From contig CACFVG010000007.1 in assembly GCA_902569725.1 (NCBI GenBank), positions 1-44,580 on the forward strand: a stretch of DNA of 44,580 nucleotides, given 5' to 3'. This document shows, piece after piece, positions 35,680 to 43,605 of the stretch. The notes below the pieces were generated by a model. That model was not told the DNA's origin. It searched no databases and saw only the letters and a list, made by a program, of their open reading frames with translations. Both the position numbers and the translations under genes were made by a program. The first letter of the stretch is position 1; every line of letters starts with the position of its first letter. Origin of the DNA: an uncultured Pelagibacteraceae bacterium. Lineage in GTDB: Bacteria > Pseudomonadota > Alphaproteobacteria > Pelagibacterales > Pelagibacteraceae.

Positions 35680-36228
35680 ATGGAAGTGGTTAAATCTCAA
35701 AATGTAAGAATGCTAAAATATATTTTAATTATATTTTTAGGTTCAATTCTTTTAACAATATCATCTAAAATTAAAATTCCCTTTTATCCAGTTCCAATGA
35801 CAATGCAAACTTTTGTTGTGCTTTTTTTGGGAATGTCATTGGGATATAAAATTGGTTTGGCAACTGTCAGTCTATATTTGATTGAAGGTATTATTGGATT
35901 ACCAGTTTTTTCTAATTCACCTGAGAAAGGTGTTGGCCTTGTTTATTTTACTGGCCCTACTATGGGATATCTAATAGGTTTTTTAATTGCAACTTTCCTA
36001 GCTGGATATTTTAAGTTTGGAGGAAATTTATTAAACAGTTTTATTAAATTATTAATTTCTGTTTCAACAATTTATATATTAGGAGTTTTTTGGTTAGGAA
36101 GTTTAATAGGTTGGGATAAACCAATAATACATTTGGGAGTAACTCCTTTCTTGCTAGCAGAATTATTTAAAATTGTTATTCTAACTTTGTTAGCCAAAAA
36201 TATTTTAAAGTTAAGAAAATTTATTTAG
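35680..36228 (+). CDS. bioY: BioY biotin transporter (S component)
   Basis: A 182-residue inner-membrane protein with about six helices. IKIPFYPVPMTMQTFVVLFL and the TGPTMGYLIGF block are the biotin-binding BioY signatures. In other bacteria BioY works with BioM/BioN ATPase-permease, or alone; neither partner is seen here. The ABC ATPase 32 bases upstream is of the exporter class and not BioM-like. Its end overlaps the convergent regulator gene by 8 bases. Confidence 0.88.
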   Translation: MEVVKSQNVRMLKYILIIFLGSILLTISSKIKIPFYPVPMTMQTFVVLFLGMSLGYKIGLATVSLYLIEGIIGLPVFSNSPEKGVGLVYFTGPTMGYLIGFLIATFLAGYFKFGGNLLNSFIKLLISVSTIYILGVFWLGSLIGWDKPIIHLGVTPFLLAELFKIVILTLLAKNILKLRKFI

Positions 36229-36784
36229 GTGATCTTTTAGATAGAATTCTTTGTAGAGTTCTTCGATGCATTTTTAATCTTCTTGCCGTTTCTGAAACAT
36301 TTCTATTACAAAGCTCAAACACACGATGAATATGTTCCCATTTTACTCTATCTGCCGACATTGGGTTTTCTGGAGGAGCGGCTTTTTTATTAGGATCTGC
36401 TAATAATGCCCTTTCAACATCATCTGCATCAGCTGGTTTTGATAAATAATCAATTGCGCCTTGTTTAATAGCTGCAACTGCTGTTGGAATATTTCCATAA
36501 CCTGTCAACATTACTACCCTACTTTTTATATTAGAGTTTTGAATCTCTTTTACAACCTCTAGTCCATTTCCATCACCTAATCTTAAGTCAACAACAGCAA
36601 ATGCTGGATTTTCTTTCTTTACGCAATCTATGCCTTTTTTTACTCCTTCAGCTTGAAAAACTTTAAATCCTTTTTTTTCCATTGCTCTTGCTAATCTTTC
36701 TCTAAACGGATTGTCGTCATCAACTATGAGTAGTGATTTATCCTCAAAATTACTAATGTTTTTAATATTTTCCGTAACTAACAT
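36221..36784 (-). CDS. regA: RegA/ActR/PrrA-type response regulator
   Basis: A 187-residue redox-type regulator. The receiver has SLLIVDDDNPFRERLARAME and phospho-acceptor Asp66 (VVDLRLGDG). A proline-containing linker (AAPPENPMSADRVKWEHI) leads to a Fis-type helix-turn-helix, NVSETARRLKMHRRTLQRIL. This matches RegA, which controls energy metabolism in alphaproteobacteria. The partner kinase RegB, usually adjacent, is absent from this window. A promoter overlapping the start codon suggests a leaderless message. Confidence 0.9.
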   Translation of the reverse strand: MLVTENIKNISNFEDKSLLIVDDDNPFRERLARAMEKKGFKVFQAEGVKKGIDCVKKENPAFAVVDLRLGDGNGLEVVKEIQNSNIKSRVVMLTGYGNIPTAVAAIKQGAIDYLSKPADADDVERALLADPNKKAAPPENPMSADRVKWEHIHRVFELCNRNVSETARRLKMHRRTLQRILSKRSPK

Positions 36785-36788
36785 AAAT

Positions 36789-36818
36789 ACTATATGGATA
36801 TTAATAAATTAATTTCAA
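36789..36818 (-). promoter_or_regulatory. Putative sigma-70 promoter for regA
   Basis: On the minus strand, TTGAAA (36813-36818) and TATAGT (36789-36794) are 18 bases apart. The predicted start falls on or within the ATG at 36784, implying leaderless translation. Base composition makes a chance match possible. Confidence 0.4.
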
Positions 36819-36852
36819 TAGCATTATTTACTTTACATTAGTGGTCATATCC

Positions 36853-36903
36853 CATAAATGCTGAATTTATGAAAACTGCATAACAGATATGCAGATTTTT
36901 TTT
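36853..36903 (+). promoter_or_regulatory. Leader of the polyamine operon: tandem hairpins with terminator-like second stem
   Basis: Two perfect 7-base-pair hairpins stand 4 bases apart: CATAAAT/ATTTATG (36853-36859, 36865-36871) and CTGCATA/TATGCAG (36876-36882, 36888-36894). The second is followed by A and eight Ts (36896-36903), the form of an intrinsic terminator, 25 bases before the decarboxylase ATG. Two four-codon frames overlap by ATGA: MLNL-stop (36858-36872) and MKTA-stop (36869-36883), the second ending in the terminator stem. The + strand has no gene upstream that would need terminating here, so attenuation is plausible. A weak TTTACA (36832-36837) could place a promoter over hairpin 1 instead. 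Confidence 0.5.
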
Positions 36904-36928
36904 GTTAAATTTTTTTTGAGGGGATTAT

Positions 36929-38107
36929 ATGCAAAAATTTAAAACAGTTGATAAATTAGTAAATCAACTGAGACCGAATGAGCCTGTATATTGTATAAGA
37001 AAAAAATCTATACAATTAGCTTCAAAATTTTTTCAAAATAAATTTCCAGGAGATGTTTTATATGCTGTAAAAACAAATCCTCATCCAATAATTTTAAAAA
37101 CTATAATTGAAAGCGGTATTAATAATTTTGATGTTGCTTCAATTAATGAAATTAAAACTATAAAAAATATTAGCAAATCAGCTAAATGCTCGTTTATGCA
37201 TACTGTAAAAAGTAGAGAAAGCATAAAAGACTCATATTTTAAATATGGTGTTAGGGCATATTCGTTAGATTCGAAAGATGAGTTAATCAAAATTATAGAA
37301 AGTACAAACCAGGCTAAAGATCTTGAACTGTTTGTTAGAGTTTCAGTTTCTAATGAACATGCTGAAATTGATTTGTCTAAAAAATTTGGCGCCATACAAT
37401 CAGAGGCTGCTGGTTTACTTAGATTAACAAAACAATATGCAAAAAAAATAGGATTGAGTTTTCATGTTGGTTCGCAATGTATGCATCCTATATCTTACTC
37501 AAAAGGAATCGAAGAAATTGGAAATATAATTAAACGTACAAAAATTGTTCCAGACTTCATTAATGTGGGTGGTGGTTTTCCCACAATTTATCCAGATTTA
37601 ATTCCTCAATCTATTGAAAGTTATTTTAAAGAAATTAAAAATGCATTAACTAAGTTAAAACTAGAAAAATTGCCTATAATAATTTGTGAGCCTGGTAGGG
37701 CAATTGTTGCAGAAAGTGGTTCTACAATTGTAAGAGTAAATCTAAGAAAAAAACAAAAACTTTATATTAATGATGGAACTTATGGAAGTCTATTCGATGC
37801 AGGATTTCCAAACATTGTTTACCCTTCAAAGTTAATTACAAATGGAAGGGTTATTTCAAAAAAGTTAACTGCTTTTGATTTTTATGGTCCAACTTGTGAT
37901 AGTATGGATTATATGAAAGGACCATTTATCCTACCAAACAATGTTAAAGAAAATGACTATATTGAGCTAGGGCAACTTGGGGCCTATGGCTTAACTTTTA
38001 GAACAGATTTTAATGGACTTTATTCAAATAACATATTTGAAGTGGAAGATAATCCAATAATGACGATGTATAACAAAGAAATTGAAAAAAAATTTCTTGT
38101 TGCTTAA
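36929..38107 (+). CDS. Ornithine/lysine decarboxylase (fold III PLP)
   Basis: A 392-residue alanine-racemase-fold decarboxylase, making putrescine from ornithine (or cadaverine from lysine). The PLP lysine is K48 in LYAVKTNPHP. FHVGSQCMHP, VGGGFPTIYP and CEPGRAIVAESG bind cofactor phosphate, and the second active-site Cys is in GPTCDSMDYM. A GAGGGG ribosome site lies 8 bases before the ATG. It is the first gene of an operon with a deoxyhypusine synthase-like protein and an agmatinase. Ornithine versus lysine preference cannot be told. Confidence 0.9.
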   Translation: MQKFKTVDKLVNQLRPNEPVYCIRKKSIQLASKFFQNKFPGDVLYAVKTNPHPIILKTIIESGINNFDVASINEIKTIKNISKSAKCSFMHTVKSRESIKDSYFKYGVRAYSLDSKDELIKIIESTNQAKDLELFVRVSVSNEHAEIDLSKKFGAIQSEAAGLLRLTKQYAKKIGLSFHVGSQCMHPISYSKGIEEIGNIIKRTKIVPDFINVGGGFPTIYPDLIPQSIESYFKEIKNALTKLKLEKLPIIICEPGRAIVAESGSTIVRVNLRKKQKLYINDGTYGSLFDAGFPNIVYPSKLITNGRVISKKLTAFDFYGPTCDSMDYMKGPFILPNNVKENDYIELGQLGAYGLTFRTDFNGLYSNNIFEVEDNPIMTMYNKEIEKKFLVA

Positions 38108-39151
38108 ATGTCGGATAAAAAGAACTTTACACATAATAGTAAAAAAGATTTTCTAAAATCGCCAGTCGAACATATTGATATAACTTCTTTCGACTCAAGA
38201 AAGATAATTGAATCAATGAAAAAAATGTCTTTTGTTTCAAGAGAGACTGCAAATGCAGCTAGTATATTTAATGATATGATTAAAGATAAAGAATGTACCA
38301 TTTTTTTAACTTTGGCTGGATCTACTTCTGCAGCTGGATGTATGCATATTTATAGAGATATGATTAAATATAATATGGTCGATGCAATTGTTGCAACTGG
38401 AGCATCAATTATTGATATGGATTTTTTTGAAGCCTTAGGATTTAAACATTACCAAGGTTCGCAATTTCAAGATGACACTGAATTGAGGAAAAATTACATC
38501 GACAGAATATATGATACATACATAGATGAAGATGAACTTCAAATGTGTGACAAAACAATATGTAAAATAGCTGATAAACTAGAACCAAGAAGCTACACAT
38601 CTAGAGAATTTATTGATGAAATTGGAAAATACTTAAAAAATAATGCAAAAAAGAAAGGTTCATTAATTGAGACTGCTTATGACAATAACGTTCCTATTTT
38701 TTGTCCAGCTTTTACTGATTCAAGTGCTGGATTTGGATTGGTTATGCATCAAGAAAGAAACCCAAAAAAACATGTAACAATAGACTCGATTAGAGAATTT
38801 CGTGAGCTAACTGAAATTAAGATTAAATCAAAAGGATCTGGATTATTTATGATTGGTGGTGGAGTGCCAAAAAATTTTATTCAAGATACAGTTATTTGTG
38901 CCGAACTTTTAGGAAAAGAAGTAGATATGCACAAATATGCTATCCAAATAACTGTTGCTGACTCAAGAGATGGCGCGTGTAGCAGTTCTACATTAAAAGA
39001 AGCAAGTTCTTGGGGCAAAGTTGATGTAACAAAAGAACAAATGGTTTTTGCTGAAGCAACCAGTGTTCTTCCTCTAATTGCAAGCGATGCTTACCACAAT
39101 GGTGAGTGGAAAAATAGAGAGAGAAAAAAATTTTCAAAAATATTCGGATAA
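38108..39151 (+). CDS. Deoxyhypusine synthase-like protein (possible homospermidine synthase)
   Basis: A 347-residue protein of the deoxyhypusine synthase family. Bacteria lack eIF5A, so such homologues are thought to move aminobutyl groups between small polyamines, for example to homospermidine. The imine-forming lysine is kept: Lys304 in SSWGKV, equal to the human enzyme's active lysine. NAD-site stretches LAGSTSAAG and VATGASIIDMD are present. The human His at the dehydrogenation site is replaced: GGGVPKNFI has Asn-Phe where the human sequence has His-His. Its ATG abuts the decarboxylase stop. Confidence 0.82.
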   Translation: MSDKKNFTHNSKKDFLKSPVEHIDITSFDSRKIIESMKKMSFVSRETANAASIFNDMIKDKECTIFLTLAGSTSAAGCMHIYRDMIKYNMVDAIVATGASIIDMDFFEALGFKHYQGSQFQDDTELRKNYIDRIYDTYIDEDELQMCDKTICKIADKLEPRSYTSREFIDEIGKYLKNNAKKKGSLIETAYDNNVPIFCPAFTDSSAGFGLVMHQERNPKKHVTIDSIREFRELTEIKIKSKGSGLFMIGGGVPKNFIQDTVICAELLGKEVDMHKYAIQITVADSRDGACSSSTLKEASSWGKVDVTKEQMVFAEATSVLPLIASDAYHNGEWKNRERKKFSKIFG

Positions 39152-39154
39152 AAA

Positions 39155-40034
39155 TTGAATTACTTATCAAACAAACTAGGATTTCTTGGAATTGATAATA
39201 ATTTTAAAATCAAAAAAAAAGCTATAATTATTCCATTTGGCTTAGAAAAAACAGTTAGTTATGGTGGTGGAACAAAAAAATGGTCCCAAAGAAATTATTA
39301 AAGCTTCTCATCAAGTTGAATTGTATGATGAAGAATTAAACTGTGAGCCTTATAAAAAAATTGGAATTAAGACTCTAAAACCTTTTAAAATAGATAAAAA
39401 TATTAATAAGGCATTAAATAGGATGTCAAAAATAAATGAAGAAATCTTAAATAACGAAATTTTTCCTTTAACTCTTGGCGGTGAACACTCAATTACACCT
39501 GGTTGTATAGCTCCATTTGCAAAAAAATTTAAGAAATTATGTTTATTACACTTTGATGCACATGCTGATTTAAGAGAAAGTTACAATGGAGAAAAATTTT
39601 CACATGCCTCAGCAATAAAAAGATGTTTAGATTATAAAAATGTTTCGGTAATTTCTTTTGGTATAAGAAATATATCTAAAAGTGAAATATCTTTTTTAAA
39701 TAAAAATTCGTCTAGAATTAATATTTTTTGGGCAAAAGATAAAAATAAATGGAATTTAAAAAAATTTAAAAAAATGATAAAAAATAAAACTGTTTATATG
39801 ACTTTTGATGTAGATGGATTTGATTCAAGTATTATGCCTGCAACTGGTACTCCAGAACCGGGAGGACTTTTTTGGGACGAAACTTTAGAAATAATAAAGA
39901 TAGCTGTTAAAAATTCAAATATTGTTGGTGCAGATATAAATGAACTTGCTCCAATAAAAGGTTTTAATTCATACAATTTTTTAGTAGCTAAATTGGCTTA
40001 TAAAATTTTATCGTATAAATTTTTATATAAATAA
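39155..40034 (+). pseudogene. speB: Agmatinase-family ureohydrolase, interrupted by a one-base frameshift
   Basis: The main open frame (ATG 39261) lacks the N-terminus, but the missing part is readable in another frame from TTG 39155: GFLGIDNNF, then AIIIPFGLEKTVSYGGGT. The frames meet at an A7 run (39274-39280). With six As the protein would read YGGGTKNGPKEIIKAS, the standard family block. Downstream the manganese site is intact: GGEHSITPG, HFDAHADL and TFDVDGFDSS. The enzyme would release urea from agmatine to give putrescine. This could be a sequencing error, a true pseudogene, or a slippage-expressed gene. The TTG start lies 4 bases past the upstream stop. Confidence 0.82.
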
Positions 40035-40037
40035 ATA

Positions 40038-40586
40038 TTAAACTGCTTTAACCCTTCCTAGTAATAATCTAAATGGAATAAGCATTACTAGCGCAACAAA
40101 AACTTTTACTGCCAAGTCACCTAATGATAAAGAAAACCAGGGTATACCCGTTCCATAAAAAGATATTAAAAAGAATAAAAAAGTATCAACTGTAGAGCCA
40201 ATTAGCGAAGATGTTAATGGTGCAACAAACCATTTTTTTTTTCTTAGCCAATCAAAAATTTGAACATCAAGTAATTGTGCAACTATAAAAGCTGTACCTG
40301 AGCCAATTGCGATTCTTATTGAAATTAAATCTGCGAAATTTGTAGAAAACAAAAGTGTGAAACAAATACCAAAAGCAAAACCTATATATACAATTTTTTT
40401 TGCGTATATTTTTCCATAAAATCTATTGGAAATATCAGTTATTAAAAAAGCTATCGGATAACTAAATGCTCCATAAGTTAATATTTCACTTAAACCAAAA
40501 TAATTAATTGGGAATTGAACTAAATAATTAGATATTAAAACAACCACTCCCATTAAAAATGAAAGTGTTATAAAAACTCTATTCAT
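40038..40586 (-). CDS. Queuosine precursor transporter (YhhQ/VUT family)
   Basis: A 182-residue inner-membrane protein with about six helices. SYPIAFLITDISNRFYG near residue 45, with ITDI and the following N-R-F-Y-G, is the VUT-family signature. AQLLDVQIFDWLRKKKWF and GSTVDTFLFFLISF follow in order. The family imports queuine or preQ0/preQ1 for tRNA modification. Its start overlaps the rpmB stop by one base, so the two are co-transcribed. Confidence 0.85.
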   Translation of the reverse strand: MNRVFITLSFLMGVVVLISNYLVQFPINYFGLSEILTYGAFSYPIAFLITDISNRFYGKIYAKKIVYIGFAFGICFTLLFSTNFADLISIRIAIGSGTAFIVAQLLDVQIFDWLRKKKWFVAPLTSSLIGSTVDTFLFFLISFYGTGIPWFSLSLGDLAVKVFVALVMLIPFRLLLGRVKAV

Positions 40587-40867
40587 TAAGCTGATTTGCT
40601 GAGTAATGATTTTTTTAATTTTTTTAATCGAGGAGATAAATTTCTTGATTTTGCACTTTTAATAAATTGATCAAAACTTCCTTTTTTATCTACAGTTCTA
40701 ACTCCTGCATTAGATACTGTTAATTTTAAGCTTTTATTTAAAACAATACTCTTAAATCTTACTTTCTTAAGGTTAGGTAAAAATCTTCTTTTAGTCTTAT
40801 TATTTGCATGGCTAACTTTGTGTCCTTTAAGAGGAATTTTTCCAGTAAGTTCACATTTTTTTGACAT
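40586..40867 (-). CDS. rpmB: Large ribosomal subunit protein bL28
   Basis: A 93-residue basic protein, in the alphaproteobacterial length range. MSKKCELTGKIPLKGHKVSH is the conserved N-terminus, and NNKTKRRFLPNLKKVRF follows. It sits in the 50S subunit. A well-formed promoter lies just upstream with almost no leader, and the queuosine transporter gene follows with a one-base overlap. Confidence 0.95.
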   Translation of the reverse strand: MSKKCELTGKIPLKGHKVSHANNKTKRRFLPNLKKVRFKSIVLNKSLKLTVSNAGVRTVDKKGSFDQFIKSAKSRNLSPRLKKLKKSLLSKSA

Positions 40868-40879
40868 AAAATTTATGAT

Positions 40880-40908
40880 TGTATAAGTGGTATAAAGTTA
40901 CCAGTCAA
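40880..40908 (-). promoter_or_regulatory. Sigma-70 promoter for rpmB
   Basis: On the minus strand TTGACT (40903-40908) and TATACA (40880-40885) are exactly 17 bases apart. The start site would be near 40873, about 6 bases before the ATG at 40867. It lies in the 43-base gap after pyrD, so rpmB can be expressed separately from the pyrD-lysS transcript. Confidence 0.6.
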
Positions 40909-40910
40909 GA

Positions 40911-41951
40911 TCAATTTTTACTTCCTACTACATCAGATATATTTTTAACTCCTTCTTTATCTAAAATATTTATTAATTCTTCACTTATTTTTGAAGCAAT
41001 GCCAGGACCTTTATAAATCATACCAGTATAAAGTTGAATTAAACTAGCTCCATTAATTATTTTCTGATAAGCACTCTGACCAGAATCGACTCCCCCTACA
41101 CCAATGATTTTTACTTTGTCTTTTAAAATTTTGTAAAATTTATTAATTAATTCATTTGATCTTTTTTCTAAAGGTTTTCCTGACAAACCTCCCTTTTCCA
41201 ATTTATTAATATTAGTCAAATTTTCTCTATTCTTATCAGTTGTATTTGAAACTATTATTGCTTCAACACTATGTTTCAAAAGCAAGTCTGAAATTATATT
41301 AATATTGTTATCTTCTATATCTGGTGATATTTTTATTGTGATGGGTACTGTAGTTTTTAATATTTTTTTTTCTTTTTCAATTAAATTTAATAACTCATTT
41401 AGCTCACCTTCATTATGAAAACTTCTCAAATTTTCAGTATTTGGAGAAGATATATTTATAGTTAAGTAATCTGCAAGATTGTAAAATTTACGCAAACCTA
41501 TTAAATAATCTTCCATTCTATTATTTGTATCTTTATTCGGCCCTATGTTTATTCCAAATAAGCCTTTGGGAGAATTAGAAATAATTCTTGATCTAACTTT
41601 TTCAGACCCTGAATTATTGAACCCAAGTCTATTTATTAGTGCCATATCTTCTTCAAGACGAAATATTCTTGGTTTAGGATTTCCATATTGACTAGCTGGA
41701 GTCACTGTTCCAACTTCAACAAATCCAAAACCTAATTTATACAAAGAATTATATACTTCGGCATCTTTATCAAATCCTGCCGCTATACCAATTGGATTTG
41801 AAATTATTTTGCCAAAAATTTCTGTTTGAATTGATTTGTTATTTTTAATTTTATTTTTAGAAACAAGATTAAGTTTAAGAGCCTTGATGGCTAAATCATG
41901 TGCTGTTTCTGGATCTAATTTAAATATTAATGATCTTATTTTTGAAAACAT
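40911..41951 (-). CDS. pyrD: Dihydroorotate dehydrogenase (quinone), class 2
   Basis: A 346-residue membrane-associated flavoenzyme, oxidising dihydroorotate to orotate in pyrimidine synthesis and passing electrons to quinone. The N-terminal helix MFSKIRSLIFKLDPETAHDL is the membrane/quinone-binding segment of class 2. FMN-binding and active-site blocks include IGIAAGFDKDAEVY and LTINISSPNTENLRS, where Ser is the catalytic base. VGGVDSGQSAYQKI is near the end. Its ATG overlaps the lysS TGA by one base. Confidence 0.95.
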   Translation of the reverse strand: MFSKIRSLIFKLDPETAHDLAIKALKLNLVSKNKIKNNKSIQTEIFGKIISNPIGIAAGFDKDAEVYNSLYKLGFGFVEVGTVTPASQYGNPKPRIFRLEEDMALINRLGFNNSGSEKVRSRIISNSPKGLFGINIGPNKDTNNRMEDYLIGLRKFYNLADYLTINISSPNTENLRSFHNEGELNELLNLIEKEKKILKTTVPITIKISPDIEDNNINIISDLLLKHSVEAIIVSNTTDKNRENLTNINKLEKGGLSGKPLEKRSNELINKFYKILKDKVKIIGVGGVDSGQSAYQKIINGASLIQLYTGMIYKGPGIASKISEELINILDKEGVKNISDVVGSKN

Positions 41952-43513
41952 CAGTTAATTTTATCTTTTATTAATTGTTGTGTCTCCTTAACGCCAAAAA
42001 AACTAATAAAAAAACCCATTCTTGGACCGTTTTCGTCCCCAAAAACTACCTCATAAATCAATCTAAACCAATCTCTTAGATTTTCTTTATAACCATTTTC
42101 TTTTCCAACTGTATAAATTTCTGTTTGAATTTCCTCTGGTTGCATTTTGTCATTACATTTTTCTAACATTAAAACTAGTGCCTCCAGTGCTTTTTTTTCG
42201 TTAGAATTAGGTTTTTTATATTTTTTATTTTTTTTAATTACATCATTAAAATATTTAATTGCATACTCAATTAATTTGTCAAAAATCGGATGATCTTTTT
42301 CTAAAATGTTTGGTTTATATTTTTTAACAAACTTCCATAAAAGTTCTTTTGAACTAGCGTTGCTAGCTTCAACTAGGTTAAGAAGCATAGAAAAGCTCAT
42401 AACTGTATTTTCTTTTGGAATTGTACCATTATGCACATGCCAAACAGGATTTAATAGCATTTGTAATTCATTTTGATTTCTTCCCTTCTCAACAAAATCT
42501 AAATACTCATCTACTGCTTTGGGAACTATTTCTTTATATAATTTTTTTGCCCTTTTTGGGTTTTGATACATAAATAAAGATAAACTTTCAGGTGAGGCAT
42601 AATTCAACCATTCATCGATTGTTATTCCATTACCTTTTGATTTGGATATTTTTTCACCTTTTTCATCTAGAAATAATTCATAAGCAAAACCGGATGGATT
42701 AGTTTTTCCTAATATTTTTATAATTTTTGTAGATAAAATGGCACTTTCAATTAAATCTTTTCCATACATTTCAAAATCTACATCTAAAGCATACCATCTC
42801 ATTGCCCAGTCTACTTTCCATTGAAGTTTGCAATGTCCATCCAAAATACTCTTTTCTAATTTTTTTCCATTATTATCAAAAATAATTTTTGAATTTTTAT
42901 CATCTATCTCTAAAACTGGAATTTCTAATACAATACCAGTATCTGGACAAATTGGCAAAAATGGAGAATAGGTTCTTTGTCTTTCTTTGCCTAATGTTGG
43001 AATAATTATATCCATTATATTATTATATTTTTTTAGTATTAGTTTTAATGTTTCATTAAAAAAACCAGATTTGTAAAGTTCAGTTGAACTTTTAAAAGTA
43101 TATTTAAAATTAAAATTATTTAAAAATTTTTTAAGCATTTCATTATTATGTTCACCAAAACTATTAGATTTTTTAAAAGGGTCTGGTACAACTGTTAAGG
43201 GTTTGTGTAAATTATTTTCCAAAAGATCTTTGTTGGGAATATTTTCTGGAACTTTTCTAAGTCCATCCATATCATCTGAAAATGTAATTATTTCTTTTGG
43301 TAGATCTGTTAATTTATTTAACGCATTTACAAGCATTGAAGTTCTAGCAACTTCGCCAAAAGTTCCAATATGAGGAAGTCCACTAGGTCCGTAGCCAGTT
43401 TGTAAAATTATTTTACCCTTTTGGTCTATATATTTTTTTCTTTCACGGAGAATTTTTTTAGCCTCAACAAATGGCCATGCATTAGATTTTTCTATGTTTG
43501 CTTTATCAATCAC
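41951..43513 (-). CDS. lysS: Lysyl-tRNA synthetase, class I
   Basis: A 520-residue class I (archaeal-type) LysRS, the form used by many alphaproteobacteria in place of the common class II enzyme. The HIGH-like motif is GPSGLPHIGTFGE (about residues 43-55), and the KMSKS loop is KISKSKGNG (about 284-292). It charges tRNA-Lys. No class II LysRS is seen in the window. It is co-directional with pyrD and divergent from trkH over 92 bases with no strong promoter I can name. Confidence 0.93.
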   Translation of the reverse strand: MIDKANIEKSNAWPFVEAKKILRERKKYIDQKGKIILQTGYGPSGLPHIGTFGEVARTSMLVNALNKLTDLPKEIITFSDDMDGLRKVPENIPNKDLLENNLHKPLTVVPDPFKKSNSFGEHNNEMLKKFLNNFNFKYTFKSSTELYKSGFFNETLKLILKKYNNIMDIIIPTLGKERQRTYSPFLPICPDTGIVLEIPVLEIDDKNSKIIFDNNGKKLEKSILDGHCKLQWKVDWAMRWYALDVDFEMYGKDLIESAILSTKIIKILGKTNPSGFAYELFLDEKGEKISKSKGNGITIDEWLNYASPESLSLFMYQNPKRAKKLYKEIVPKAVDEYLDFVEKGRNQNELQMLLNPVWHVHNGTIPKENTVMSFSMLLNLVEASNASSKELLWKFVKKYKPNILEKDHPIFDKLIEYAIKYFNDVIKKNKKYKKPNSNEKKALEALVLMLEKCNDKMQPEEIQTEIYTVGKENGYKENLRDWFRLIYEVVFGDENGPRMGFFISFFGVKETQQLIKDKIN

Positions 43514-43605
43514 AATTTAAGTACAAAAATAACTCATAAAATTCATAGTTTTAATAATTCTTATAGAGTTGAAATTTATTTACCATAAAATAATGTCCAT
43601 TCAAA

